Below are positions 36,011 through 44,997 of a stretch of DNA of 55,446 nt, piece by piece (within the stretch, counting starts at the first letter, position 1; every line of letters starts with the position of its first letter). The translations under genes were made by a program, and so were the position numbers. The stretch is from a bacterium (GTDB lineage Bacteria; Armatimonadota; Abditibacteriia; Abditibacteriales; Abditibacteriaceae), in the NCBI GenBank assembly GCA_004172935.1, contig SDZD01000043.1, forward strand, positions 1 to 55,446, read 5' to 3'. The notes below the pieces were generated by a model. The model did not search any database, had not been told where the DNA came from, and saw nothing but the letters and a program-made list of their open reading frames with translations.

Positions 36011-37045
36011 ATGAAAAATTATGCTTCTGCTTCAGAAATCACCGTCGGCGTCGTAGGTTATGGTGGCGCCTTCAACATGGGTCGCCAACACCTGCGCCAA
36101 ATGCAAAGCGCGGGCATGACGCCCATCGCCGTCGCCGAAGTCGATCCGGCGCGTTTGGCCGTAGCTGCCGAAGATTTCCCAGGCATTGAAACCTACTCGA
36201 CCGTCGAAGAGATGCTGGAAAAATCGGGCGTTAATCTCATTGTCCTCATCACTCCACACAACACCCACGCCCCGCTCGCGATTCAGTGCTTGAAAGCGGG
36301 GCGCCACGTGGTTTGCGAGAAGCCTCTCGCCATAACAACAGCCGAAGTAGACGCGATGATCGCAGCCGCCAACGAGTCGGATGTCATGGTTTCGGCCTAT
36401 CACAACCGCCACTGGGATGGCCGTATTCTTCAGGCCGTTGAACTCATCAAAAACCAGAAAGTCATTGGTGACGTGGTTCGCATCGAATGCCACATGGGCG
36501 GCTACGGCAAACCCGGCGATTGGTGGCGCACCAGCCGCACCATTTCGGGTGGCATCCTCTATGACTGGGGCGTGCATTTGCTGGAATATTCGCTGCAACT
36601 CATCGAGGCCCCAATGACCGAAGTGATGGGCGTTCAGCATCTCGGTTTCTGGGCGCCGAAAACAGCATGGAAAGAAGATTCCAACGAGGACGAAGGCTTC
36701 GTTCTGGTACGTTTCGAGGGCGGCCAATGGCTGACGCTGTCGATTTCTAGCATCGACTCCAAGGGCAAAGAAGGCTGGTTGGAAATCACTGGTACCGAGG
36801 GCACTCTGGTTTTGGATGAGCGCTACTCGACGCTTTATCAAAACAAAGACGGCAAATTCATCACCTCACGCATTCCCAACCCATCCGACGAAGGCCAGCG
36901 CTACTACGACAACGTGCGCGATTATCTAGTGAATGGCTCCGAATTGATCATCACTGGCGAGTGGGCACGCCGTCCGATTCACATTCTGGATTTGGCCCGC
37001 CAGAGCAGCGAAGCCAACCGCGCCATCGCCACGATTTATCCGTAA
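36011..37045 (+). CDS. Gfo/Idh/MocA-family oxidoreductase
   Basis: 344 residues from ATG 36011; the longer frame uses an upstream TTG without merit. Cytoplasmic. The Rossmann NAD(P)-binding motif VGVVGYGGAFNMGRQH is followed by AEVDPARLA, the family's HVVCEKPLA (Lys of EKP), and the C-terminal beta-sheet domain with GGILYDWGVHLLEY, whose Asp and His are the usual catalytic pair. Members oxidise or epimerise sugars, inositols or uronates. Position between a pectinase-like gene and an aldo/keto reductase suggests processing of a released monosaccharide. The next gene starts 32 bases after its stop. Confidence 0.92.
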   Translation: MKNYASASEITVGVVGYGGAFNMGRQHLRQMQSAGMTPIAVAEVDPARLAVAAEDFPGIETYSTVEEMLEKSGVNLIVLITPHNTHAPLAIQCLKAGRHVVCEKPLAITTAEVDAMIAAANESDVMVSAYHNRHWDGRILQAVELIKNQKVIGDVVRIECHMGGYGKPGDWWRTSRTISGGILYDWGVHLLEYSLQLIEAPMTEVMGVQHLGFWAPKTAWKEDSNEDEGFVLVRFEGGQWLTLSISSIDSKGKEGWLEITGTEGTLVLDERYSTLYQNKDGKFITSRIPNPSDEGQRYYDNVRDYLVNGSELIITGEWARRPIHILDLARQSSEANRAIATIYP

Positions 37046-37077
37046 GTCGCGGGCGAACAAAAGCAAGCATTTATCAC

Positions 37078-38013
37078 ATGAACTATCGAAAACTGGGCCG
37101 TTCGGGCCTGAAGGTGTCGGAAATTTGCCTCGGAGCGTGGATGAACTTCGGAGAGCGCATTGACGACGAGAAAACCTTCGCTGTACTCGAAGCAGCTCTG
37201 GACGAAGGCATCGACTTCTTCGATACCGCCGACGTTTATGCGGGCGGCAAAGCCGAAGAAGTAATGGGCCGCTGGCTCAAGGGTAAAGACCGCCGCACTA
37301 TCACCATCGCGACCAAATGTTGCGGGCGCATGTGGCCAGGGTCCAACGGTCAGGGTCTGAGCCGTAAGCACATTCTGGATGCCTGCCACGACTCATTGCG
37401 TCGTTTGCAAACCGATTACATCGACTTGTATCAGCTGCATTGGGCCGACCCCGAAACACCTGTAGAAGAAACGCTGCGCGCTTTGAACGAGCTAATCGCG
37501 GCGGGCAAAGTGCGCTACATCGGTGTCTCGAATCACAACTCCGAGCAGATCGGCGAAGCCGCGCGCATCGCTGAAAATCTGGGACTAAACAAGTTCATCT
37601 CTTCGCAGCCGTACTACAACATGTTAGGGCGGGGAGTCGAGAAGAACGATGTGCCACGTTGCCAGAAGGAAGGGCTTGGCCTAATTCCCTACTCGCCTCT
37701 GGCTCAGGGCTTGTTGTCGGATAAATACCTGAACGGTATTCCCGAAGGCAGTCGCGCCAAAGGCAACGAGGGACTGGAAAAGCGCCTCAACGACAATCTG
37801 CCCGTTCTGAAAAAGCTGGCGGGGTGGGCGCACGACCACGAGTTGACTCTTTCGCAATTGGCCCTCGCATGGTTGCTGCACCAACCCGCAATGGTCGCTC
37901 CCATTATCGGTGCCTCGCGCCCCGAACAGGTGAAGGAAAACGCCAAAGCCTCGCAAGTGAAACTTTCCATCGAAGACCTTCAACAAATCGAAGGCCTGTT
38001 GGCTGCTTCGTAA
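37078..38013 (+). CDS. Aldo/keto reductase (potassium-channel beta-subunit-like type)
   Basis: 311 residues from ATG 37078; an earlier GTG frame would overlap the oxidoreductase. Starts MNYRKLGRSGLKVSEICLG, with the catalytic tetrad visible: Asp and Tyr in FFDTADVY, Lys in ATKCCG, His in YQLHWAD. The C-terminal GASRPEQVKEN is the NADP-phosphate-binding signature. Family enzymes reduce aldoses or ketones with NADPH; sugar or lactone turnover fits the context. It ends the beta-helix unit and is followed by an intrinsic terminator at 38035-38066. Confidence 0.93.
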   Translation: MNYRKLGRSGLKVSEICLGAWMNFGERIDDEKTFAVLEAALDEGIDFFDTADVYAGGKAEEVMGRWLKGKDRRTITIATKCCGRMWPGSNGQGLSRKHILDACHDSLRRLQTDYIDLYQLHWADPETPVEETLRALNELIAAGKVRYIGVSNHNSEQIGEAARIAENLGLNKFISSQPYYNMLGRGVEKNDVPRCQKEGLGLIPYSPLAQGLLSDKYLNGIPEGSRAKGNEGLEKRLNDNLPVLKKLAGWAHDHELTLSQLALAWLLHQPAMVAPIIGASRPEQVKENAKASQVKLSIEDLQQIEGLLAAS

Positions 38014-38034
38014 GCGACTCAAAACGCTCAGTTC

Positions 38035-38066
38035 AAAAGGGTGGCCCTCACGGGCTGCCCTTTTTT
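38035..38066 (+). terminator. Intrinsic terminator after aldo/keto reductase
   Basis: AAAAGGG-TG-GCCC pairs with GGGC-TG-CCCTTTT around a TCAC loop (the TG-TG bulge interrupts the stem) and is followed by T6. It closes the 32822-38013 unit. Confidence 0.85.
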
Positions 38067-38121
38067 GCGTTAGCCGTATTTATCGAAAATTTGGCCTCCC
38101 ATTTCCAACGCAAATAAAAGT

Positions 38122-38171
38122 GCCAAATTTGGCCCGAAAAATGTTTAAACATCGCTCCCAGTGGGTATATT
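38122..38171 (+). promoter_or_regulatory. Dyad pair and promoter for regulator B
   Basis: A perfect GCC-AAATTT-GGC palindrome (38122-38133) adjoins a diverged copy CCC-GAAAAA-TGT (38133-38144). From the latter, 21 bases ending GGG lead to TATATT (38166-38171). The geometry is that of the common module, with an additional upstream half-overlapping site, as expected for an autoregulated repressor. The start codon is 54 bases downstream. Confidence 0.65.
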
Positions 38172-38224
38172 AGACATCGAACGTATAAAAATACGCTTTT
38201 AGCGTTCAGTCGAACGATACTTTC

Positions 38225-39289
38225 ATGGCTAAGGTTGACCGCATCATCGAGCTTTTAGAAACGCGAATCGCACGTGGCGATTACGCGCTGACAGCTTTTC
38301 CAGCGGAAGTGCGACTGGCCGATGAAAATGGTGTCAGCCGCATGACGGCGCGCAAAGCGGTGCTGCAACTGATGGCTGATGGTCTTTTGGAACGAGACGA
38401 GGTGGGGCGCCTTTGCGTCACCCGCAACCGCGTTTCCACTCGCCCGCTGCACATAGGTTTCTTCTCGCCGATGCTCAACTCGTCGGCACTGCGCTGGCGG
38501 CGCGCGGTGGAGCAAGTAGTTCATGCTCACGGCGGCTATGTGCGCTGTGTGCCGTTCCATCATTGGGATGACCCGATGTTGTTGGAGGCCGTCGATAAAT
38601 TCGACGGAATTTTTCTGGGTTCTCCAGCCGAAGCACTCCCAGCCAATATCGCCGAGCGCTTGCAGACGGGGCGGGCCAAAGTCGTTATTACAGGCGCCAA
38701 CTATTCTCATCTGGGTTTGGCCAGCATTGATTTGGTGCCTACAATTTCGGTGGCAACCCTACTCGACTATCTGGGCGAGTTGGGTCACCGCCGCATCGCT
38801 GCCTTCAACACGCAACCGATGGATTTAGTCATCGAAAGGCGATTGGAGCAGTGGCAATCGTGGTTAGGCGCCAATGATTGCAGTGGAGAACTACGCAACC
38901 ATCCCGAAGCTTCGTATGGCGAACCAATGGAACGCGCCTATGCCGAAGCCAAGATTTGGCTTTCCAGCGGCGAACTCAAGGACAGCGCCGTGTTTTGCCT
39001 AACCCTGCCCGCAGCGATTGGACTGATGCGGGCGATGGGCGAGAAGAGCCTCGTTCCGGGCCGCGAAATCTCCGTGTGTTCCGCGAACGATGAAGGTCTA
39101 GGACGATTCCTTTATCCGGCGGTCACTTCCATCCAAATGCCCGATCCGGGGCCATTTCTGGAAGAATGCGTTCAGTGGATGGCCGGAAAGGAGTGGACAG
39201 GGCCGCTTTTCAAGCGCCCCCAACACGCCGAACTCTTCATCGGGGAGTCAACCAGCCCCCCAATATCTGTAGCAGACAACAACCTTTAA
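38225..39289 (+). CDS. GntR/LacI-hybrid transcriptional regulator B
   Basis: 354 residues. GntR winged helix (PAEVRLADENGVSRMTARKA, then QLMADGLLERDE) fused to a LacI-like effector domain ending LFIGESTSPP, the tail also seen in regulators A and C (…GESTGP). Its recognition helix differs from A and C (GVSRMTARKA against GLSRxTVRxA), so it may read a variant of the dyad, such as the GCC/GGC form in its own promoter. It is 46 bases upstream of pilin 4, probably one transcript. Confidence 0.92.
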   Translation: MAKVDRIIELLETRIARGDYALTAFPAEVRLADENGVSRMTARKAVLQLMADGLLERDEVGRLCVTRNRVSTRPLHIGFFSPMLNSSALRWRRAVEQVVHAHGGYVRCVPFHHWDDPMLLEAVDKFDGIFLGSPAEALPANIAERLQTGRAKVVITGANYSHLGLASIDLVPTISVATLLDYLGELGHRRIAAFNTQPMDLVIERRLEQWQSWLGANDCSGELRNHPEASYGEPMERAYAEAKIWLSSGELKDSAVFCLTLPAAIGLMRAMGEKSLVPGREISVCSANDEGLGRFLYPAVTSIQMPDPGPFLEECVQWMAGKEWTGPLFKRPQHAELFIGESTSPPISVADNNL

Positions 39290-39306
39290 TCCTGCATCAT
39301 ACAATC

Positions 39307-39319
39307 AAACCGTTTTACT
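39307..39319 (+). promoter_or_regulatory. LacI-type operator-like sequence before pilin 4
   Basis: AAACCGTTTTACT is identical over 13 bases to the LacI-leader operator (21677-21689, plus-strand reading). It lies in the 46-base gap between regulator B and pilin 4, 17 bases before the ATG. If bound, it would link pilin 4 to the LacI regulator 18 kb away. Confidence 0.5.
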
Positions 39320-39335
39320 GATTTACCGAAGAACC

Positions 39336-40079
39336 ATGTCAAATTTCAAAGTCACAACTCACTCCTCTTTCCGAGCTTTTACCCTTATTGAATTGTTGGT
39401 GGTCATTGCCATTATCGCGATTCTGGCAGCCATCTTGTTTCCTGTCTTCGCCCGCGCTCGCGAGAACGCCCGTCGCTCCTCTTGTCAGTCGAACCTCAAG
39501 CAAATCGGACTCGGCGTGTTGCAGTACACACAGGATTACGACGAGAAGTTCCCGATGGTGCTTAACGGCGGCGATACCGTCACTGCGGGCATCACCAACG
39601 GCTGGGCGGTTGTGATTCAGCCTTACATCAAAAGCACACAGCTTTACCAGTGCCCAAGCGAAACCAACCCCGCTGGCGATGTCGCCGCCACAGCCGGGCC
39701 ATTCCGCTTCACAGACTACTGCTACAACACCCGTTTCGGCATTGTCAGTGGCACAGGCGTCTCCATAGCAGTTCTCGATCAGGCCGCACTAACCATCATG
39801 GCGGCAGACGCAAGCGGCAATGGCGGCGCGTACTACATTGGTGGCCCCTCTTCCAAATGCGATGGCAACGGCGCATCGGGCATCGCCCCTACAACCACCA
39901 TCATCCCGGCAGCTTATGGCGGCTCTGCATGGGACCCGGCCAGCACCGGAATCCGCCACCTCGAAACAGGCACTTACCTGTTTGCCGACGGTCACGTGAA
40001 ATCGCTCAAGCCCAACGCCGTCACCCGCGCTTTGCCTTCGTTGGGCGCTCCTACTTTCGCGCTCAGTGCAACGAATTAA
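39336..40079 (+). CDS. H-X9-DG pseudopilin 4
   Basis: 247 residues: leader ending SFRA, FTLIELLVV with Glu5, FARARENARRSS, QYTQDYDEKF, and C-terminal HLETGTYLFADGHVKSLK. Ala at -1. Shorter variable region than pilins 1, 2, 5 and 6. Co-transcription with regulator B is likely from the 46-base gap, and the intervening LacI-like site suggests extra control. No glycosidase follows it directly; the next gene is another pilin with its own promoter. Confidence 0.92.
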   Translation: MSNFKVTTHSSFRAFTLIELLVVIAIIAILAAILFPVFARARENARRSSCQSNLKQIGLGVLQYTQDYDEKFPMVLNGGDTVTAGITNGWAVVIQPYIKSTQLYQCPSETNPAGDVAATAGPFRFTDYCYNTRFGIVSGTGVSIAVLDQAALTIMAADASGNGGAYYIGGPSSKCDGNGASGIAPTTTIIPAAYGGSAWDPASTGIRHLETGTYLFADGHVKSLKPNAVTRALPSLGAPTFALSATN

Positions 40080-40127
40080 TTTTTGCACGGGCGGATATTC
40101 AGCTACTGTCAGGCAGCCCATTTAAAT

Positions 40128-40139
40128 ACCAATTCAGGT
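40128..40139 (+). promoter_or_regulatory. Extra ACC-N6-GGT dyad upstream of pilin 5
   Basis: ACC-AATTCA-GGT flanked by T and A (TACC…GGTA). No good -10 lies 21 bases on (CTATGG). It is 147 bases upstream of the dyad in the pilin 5 promoter and could cooperate with it by looping. Confidence 0.45.
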
Positions 40140-40175
40140 ATCAAATTCGTTTGAACGTTGCTATGGTTAAGGCTA

Positions 40176-40222
40176 ATACAACCTCTTTTGAAAGATCTCG
40201 CAGCTTTTGAGAGAGGTTGTAT
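40176..40222 (+). terminator. Inverted repeat after pilin 4
   Basis: Exact 11-base arms ATACAACCTCT (40176-40186) and AGAGGTTGTAT (40212-40222) enclose 25 bases. It lies about 100 bases past the pilin 4 stop, without a T-run. It could end the regulator B-pilin 4 transcript or be a regulatory site upstream of pilin 5. Confidence 0.4.
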
Positions 40223-40274
40223 CGACACGTATCTAAATTGGTCTAAAAATAGATTGATAACTTTCAAAATAAGT

Positions 40275-40313
40275 ACCAATTTAGGTTTAAAAATGATTTT
40301 CGGCGGGTATAAT
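40275..40313 (+). promoter_or_regulatory. ACC-N6-GGT promoter/operator module (pilin 5/GH2 unit)
   Basis: ACC-AATTTA-GGT (40275-40286), 21 bases ending GGG, then TATAAT (40308-40313). The -35 region is GGTTTAAAA. The pilin 5 start lies 113 bases downstream. Confidence 0.8.
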
Positions 40314-40426
40314 AGAGGTATCCCATTCGCTCGCTTCGGCCCAACAAATAAATCCCAGTGTTGATACAGGTAGCGGTTCTCTAATTCCGCGCTGCCGTAT
40401 CCGAGTGGAAAGGATTAGATGCTTTT

Positions 40427-41191
40427 ATGCTGACCCAAACACACCTTCGCGTTTCTCACAATCGCCACACTGCTTTTACTCTTATTGAATTATTGGTAGT
40501 CATCGCCATCATCGCTATTCTGGCGGCAATCCTGTTTCCCGTCTTCGCCAGAGCGCGTGAGAATGCCCGCCGCTCTTCCTGCCAGTCGAACCTCAAGCAA
40601 ATTGGTCTGGGTATCATGCAGTACACACAGGACTACGACGAGATGATGATGCCATCCGAACCAGCAGTACCGATTGGCGCCTCTGCCCAAACGGCGTGGC
40701 CCGTACTGGTTCAGCCCTACATCAAGAGCGTGCAATTGTTCAAATGCCCTTCCACCACCACAACAGGAAGCATGAGATTCACTAACGGCACCATTCCTAA
40801 ATCGTACCAGATCAACTGCGGCGACGATGGCACAGCCGCCAATGGCCCTGGCCTCACCAATGCAATGCTGCGCCCATTGCGTTACCAGACAGGCACATCC
40901 ATCGCCGCATTCGAGTCGGTTGCCACCACCATCGTCATTTGCGAACAGCGCGGCAACGGCGACAACTCGCAGATGCAGAACGCGGGTGACCTCGGCAACA
41001 ATGCTGGTTCGGGCCTTCTGGGTCACTTGGGCATCTCCAACTTCCTGTACGCCGATGGGCACGTGAAGTCGGTTAAACCGCTCGGCACCATCTCTGGCGG
41101 CGTCAACCAGTGGGTCATCGCCAGCCAAAACGGCGGCGTTGGAACCAACTGGCAAAACGCGCTCGCCGCTTCGCAACTCGCCATGAACTAA
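40427..41191 (+). CDS. H-X9-DG pseudopilin 5
   Basis: 254 residues: leader MLTQTHLRVSHNRHTA, FTLIELLVV, FARARENARRSS, QYTQDYDEMM, and C-terminal HLGISNFLYADGHVKSVK. Ala at -1. AAAGGA lies about 11 bases ahead of the ATG. First gene under the 40275 promoter. A terminator-like hairpin separates it from the GH2 gene 112 bases downstream. Confidence 0.93.
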   Translation: MLTQTHLRVSHNRHTAFTLIELLVVIAIIAILAAILFPVFARARENARRSSCQSNLKQIGLGIMQYTQDYDEMMMPSEPAVPIGASAQTAWPVLVQPYIKSVQLFKCPSTTTTGSMRFTNGTIPKSYQINCGDDGTAANGPGLTNAMLRPLRYQTGTSIAAFESVATTIVICEQRGNGDNSQMQNAGDLGNNAGSGLLGHLGISNFLYADGHVKSVKPLGTISGGVNQWVIASQNGGVGTNWQNALAASQLAMN

Positions 41192-41212
41192 ACCTGTCCA
41201 CAACCACTTCGA

Positions 41213-41249
41213 AAAGCCCGGAAAAGGATCACGTCCTTTTTCGGGCTTT
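41213..41249 (+). terminator. Terminator/attenuator between pilin 5 and GH2
   Basis: AAAGCCCG-G-AAAAGGA pairs with TCCTTTT-T-CGGGCTTT around a 5-base loop. The T-run is short (TTT inside the stem, then ATC). With no clear promoter in the 54 bases before the GH2 start, GH2 expression probably depends on read-through. Confidence 0.7.
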
Positions 41250-41303
41250 ATCATCACAGCATCGCACCACGAATAACTTTCCCCCAACCCGTATTGATTC
41301 ACG

Positions 41304-44300
41304 ATGGGTATTCACTTCTTCAAACGTTCCTTCGCCTGCTTTTTGACTGCATCCGCCTTTTGCATGTTCGGTAACTCCGCTGTCGTCGCCGCACCTGCGG
41401 CGCCACAACTGGTGTCACCTGTTCCGTTCCAATCCATCAAACTGCCCGCGACTTTACCCGGCCAGTGGAAACCAGTGGGGCGGGTAAAAATCGGCACGAC
41501 GACCAATTCGGCCATCATCCAAAACGGGTTCGTGATGTCGCCATCAGGCACTAATTCCGGCGATTACCAGATGTCGTTTCGGGCGAGGGCGCTTCCCAAC
41601 GCCGAAGGCGGCGTGCAAATTTGGGCGGGCTTGCGCTGCCGTGATCGTGACAGCCAATATGTGTTCGCCCTACGCGGTGGCATCAACCGCGAAATTTATA
41701 TCGCCCGCTATGCCCCCGATGGCAACGCCGTCTTCCTCGGCTATGCCCCGCTCGATTTCATACCGCAAGCCAATCAATGGTATCGCTTTCGCGCCGCAGT
41801 GGTAGGCAATCGCATCCAAATTTTCCTGAACGACGAACAATTGCCTCGCCTCAACGCCGTCGATAAAACCCCGCTGTGGCAAACGGGTGGCGTCACTCTA
41901 GGCGGCGGCTGGCTACCGACCGAATACGCCGATTTGAAAGTCGAGCCATTAGTCGGGGCACAGCTAAGCACCTTCAATGCAGTCGGCGACAAGGTGTGGG
42001 AAACCCCGACTGTCAATAAAGAAGCGATGCGTGCCAAACAACGCGAACAATATCGGCCCGTCACCATCGGCGACATCAAAACCCCACGCGCCGAATTTTC
42101 TCTCGATGGCAACTGGCTGTTCATGCCCGAACAGGATTTGAAAGCCAACGGGCAACCGATTGAATCGAACACAGCTGATTCCAATTGGCACATCATGCCA
42201 GTTCCCGGCTTCTGGAAACCCGCCCACGCCTGGCTTCACGGCGAAACCACTTTCCACGATCTCAAAGGCCCTGCTCGCAGCAAAGGCATCGCCGACGAAC
42301 TGACCATCGAAGAGTTCGAGCAACTCGACTCACTCACTTTCGATTGGAACAAAACGCAGTCTGGCTGGTATCGCCAATATGTCGATCTGCCCGCCAACAT
42401 CGCGGGGAAACGGCTGGTGCTTAACTTCGACGCCGTCGCCAAAATTTCCGAGGTGTGGGTCAACGGAACGCGCGTTGGCGACCATACGGGCATGTTCGGG
42501 CCGCTGACATGCGACATCACCTCCGCCGTCAAGCCGGGGCGCAATGTCATAGCAGTGCACTGCATCGGAAGGCAAAACGGCGCCGTCAACGACAACAAAG
42601 TGGAGGGAGTCGCGGTGACAGTCGAAGTCACCACTGCCATGCTACGTTCGCTTCCTCATGGCATGTTTCCCGATGATGTCGGCGGCATCTGGCAACCCGT
42701 CAAGTTGCTAGTCACCAGCCCCGTTGCCGTTGAGGACGTGCAAGTCGTTCCCGGTCTGCAAAGCGCCAGTTTCAACCTTCATGTGGCTAATAAGTCGAGC
42801 AAAAACGAACTGGTGAACGTGCGATACCGCATCACCGATGCCAAAGACGGCAAGTTGCTGTTCGACAGCCCCCAGGTCACACCGCTCCAAATTAACGCCT
42901 CAGCTCAACAAGAAATCACGCTGCGTACTCCAGCGCTTTCGCCGAAGCTATGGACTCCCGACAATCCCAATCTCTATAAGTTGACCGTCTCACTATCGGT
43001 CGGCAATCAAAACGTCGATAGCTACGATGTGCAGTTCGGCTTCCGCACTTTCGGAGTCAAGGGCGAACAGCTTCTACTAAACGGCAAACCGTATTGGCTT
43101 CGCGGTGGTAACCACTTCCCCAACACCATCCGCCCCAACGACACAGCATTAGCGCGGCGCTTCACGCAGTTAGCCCACGACGGCAACGTTCGTGTCACCC
43201 GCTCCCATACCGTCCCCTTCACCCAAACGTGGCTCGAAGCCGCCGACGAAATCGGCATGGGCGTTTCCTACGAAGGCACTTGGCCGTGGCTCATGCTGCA
43301 AGGCGCTCCTCCCACCCCCGAACTGCTCAAGGTGTGGAAAGACGAGTACAGCGCCCTTATCAAGAAGTACCGCAATCATCCCTCGATATTGCTGTGGACA
43401 GTGAATAACGAAAGCAAATTTCCCGTTCTCGAAGGCGACCCGGCCATGCTCAAACGCAAATGGGCGGTATTAGACGACATGATTCGCACCATGCGCGAAA
43501 TCGACCCGACGCGCCCCATCGTGGCCGACTCGTCTTATACGCGGGCACAGGCCAAACGTGGTTACGATACCGTCGTCAAGCCGAACGGCTTCGATGATGG
43601 CGACATCGACGATAACCATAGCTACTACGGTTGGTATAATCCCTCGCCATTCAATCTTTATGATGGGCAGGTTTTCGCACGCTCGGCGGCACCGGGGCGC
43701 CCGCTCATCAGTCAGGAGATGTCGTCCGGCTACCCGCGCAACGATGGGCACCCAACACGCTCCTATTTATTCCAACATGCCACAGCTCAATCATTCGTGG
43801 GACAGGACGCCTACGAGAACGCCGACCCAGCCATTTTTATGAGCCGCCAGGCTTTCATCACCAAAGAGCTGGCCGAAGTATTCCGTCGCGCGAACCGCGC
43901 GAACACAGCGGGCATCATGCATTTCTCCTACCTGACGTGGTTCACCAACGTCTGGAAGGCCGATAGCATCCAGCCCAAAGTGACCTACTACGCGCTCAAA
44001 ACAGCGCTTCAACCAGTGTTGGTTAGCGCCGAGCTATACGGTCGCCACTTTTTCGCGGGGCAATCGCTGACTCCTCGCGTTTGCATCGTCAACGATGCCG
44101 AGTCCGGTCTGGCACTGCCCCCCAGCCAACTCATCTGGCAAATCAGAGACGGCATCAAAATTCTCGCAACAGGCCAGCAAGCCGTCGCAGCCGTTCCCTA
44201 CTACAGCAACCTGTGGGTAAATGCCAATATTGCCCTGCCCCCCTCTCTGCCCAGCCCGCGCGTCGATGTGCAACTCGTGTTGAAACTGCAAGTAGCCGGA

Positions 44301-44978
44301 CGCACGCTTTCAGAAAACCAGTACGACATCACCCTCACCACTCGCGAATGGTCGGGTAACACAACACAGATAGCCGTGTTCGACCCAACAGGAAGCCTCA
44401 AAACAGCGCTTCAAGGGCGCAGCGTCCGTTCGATTGATTCACTGAATGGCCTCGATTCCAAAACTCCCATCATTGTGGGCAATCTGGATGGGGTGGTGAA
44501 TAACGCTACCGCAGTTACCCAATTCACCGATTTCTTCAAAGCGGGGGGCCGAGCGCTCTTTCTTCAGCCGGGGCAAAACCTGGTGAAGTTATTCCCCGAC
44601 CAAATCAAGAAATACCAGAGCGCTCAAGGCGAAATGGTGACGATGAACGTCCCCGAATCGCCGATATTCGATGGCATCGCCACTCTGGATATGGCATGGT
44701 TCGATGCGGGCACAGCCAAAGTCCCTTACGCGGCGAGCGGGCGCTATCAAATCGACTCTTCGCGCCAGGATGTCATGGCCCTCGCGCAACAGATGGATAT
44801 TCACGCCTATTTGAAACTACCTCAAGAAGTAGTCAATGTCAGCGGAAGCACAATTGTAGAAATCCGCGTAGGCAACGGGCGTGTCCTCGCCAGCGAAATG
44901 CGGCTCGACGCCACAAGCGACCCCATTTCGGCGCGTCTGCTCACCAACCTCATTCGCAGCCTTCAATCCTCGCAGTAA
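41304..44978 (+). CDS. Exported GH2 glycosidase with N-terminal concanavalin-like domain
   Basis: 1224 residues. Signal peptide (MGIHFFKRSFACFLTASAF, cleavage near VVAAPA). About 40-220 are a LamG/laminin-G-like sandwich (GDYQMSFRARALPNAEGGVQ, YIARYAPDG). From about 260 the GH2 sugar-binding domain (DGNWLFMPEQD, GWYRQYVDLP, VWVNGTRVGDHTGMF), Ig-like domain and TIM barrel follow. Acid/base Glu703 is in LLWTVNNES and nucleophile Glu805 in LISQEMSSG. A long C-terminal sandwich region (about 890-1220) is unassigned. Substrate could be a beta-galactoside, glucuronide or mannoside. The SGNH gene begins 19 bases after its stop. Confidence 0.88.
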   Translation: MGIHFFKRSFACFLTASAFCMFGNSAVVAAPAAPQLVSPVPFQSIKLPATLPGQWKPVGRVKIGTTTNSAIIQNGFVMSPSGTNSGDYQMSFRARALPNAEGGVQIWAGLRCRDRDSQYVFALRGGINREIYIARYAPDGNAVFLGYAPLDFIPQANQWYRFRAAVVGNRIQIFLNDEQLPRLNAVDKTPLWQTGGVTLGGGWLPTEYADLKVEPLVGAQLSTFNAVGDKVWETPTVNKEAMRAKQREQYRPVTIGDIKTPRAEFSLDGNWLFMPEQDLKANGQPIESNTADSNWHIMPVPGFWKPAHAWLHGETTFHDLKGPARSKGIADELTIEEFEQLDSLTFDWNKTQSGWYRQYVDLPANIAGKRLVLNFDAVAKISEVWVNGTRVGDHTGMFGPLTCDITSAVKPGRNVIAVHCIGRQNGAVNDNKVEGVAVTVEVTTAMLRSLPHGMFPDDVGGIWQPVKLLVTSPVAVEDVQVVPGLQSASFNLHVANKSSKNELVNVRYRITDAKDGKLLFDSPQVTPLQINASAQQEITLRTPALSPKLWTPDNPNLYKLTVSLSVGNQNVDSYDVQFGFRTFGVKGEQLLLNGKPYWLRGGNHFPNTIRPNDTALARRFTQLAHDGNVRVTRSHTVPFTQTWLEAADEIGMGVSYEGTWPWLMLQGAPPTPELLKVWKDEYSALIKKYRNHPSILLWTVNNESKFPVLEGDPAMLKRKWAVLDDMIRTMREIDPTRPIVADSSYTRAQAKRGYDTVVKPNGFDDGDIDDNHSYYGWYNPSPFNLYDGQVFARSAAPGRPLISQEMSSGYPRNDGHPTRSYLFQHATAQSFVGQDAYENADPAIFMSRQAFITKELAEVFRRANRANTAGIMHFSYLTWFTNVWKADSIQPKVTYYALKTALQPVLVSAELYGRHFFAGQSLTPRVCIVNDAESGLALPPSQLIWQIRDGIKILATGQQAVAAVPYYSNLWVNANIALPPSLPSPRVDVQLVLKLQVAGRTLSENQYDITLTTREWSGNTTQIAVFDPTGSLKTALQGRSVRSIDSLNGLDSKTPIIVGNLDGVVNNATAVTQFTDFFKAGGRALFLQPGQNLVKLFPDQIKKYQSAQGEMVTMNVPESPIFDGIATLDMAWFDAGTAKVPYAASGRYQIDSSRQDVMALAQQMDIHAYLKLPQEVVNVSGSTIVEIRVGNGRVLASEMRLDATSDPISARLLTNLIRSLQSSQ

Positions 44979-44997
44979 AACCTCTGGTCAATTTAAT

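Noticed and set aside
40158..40364. Plus-strand 68-codon frame between pilins 4 and 5.
   Set aside because: It runs through an inverted repeat and across the pilin 5 promoter, so it is unlikely to be coding.
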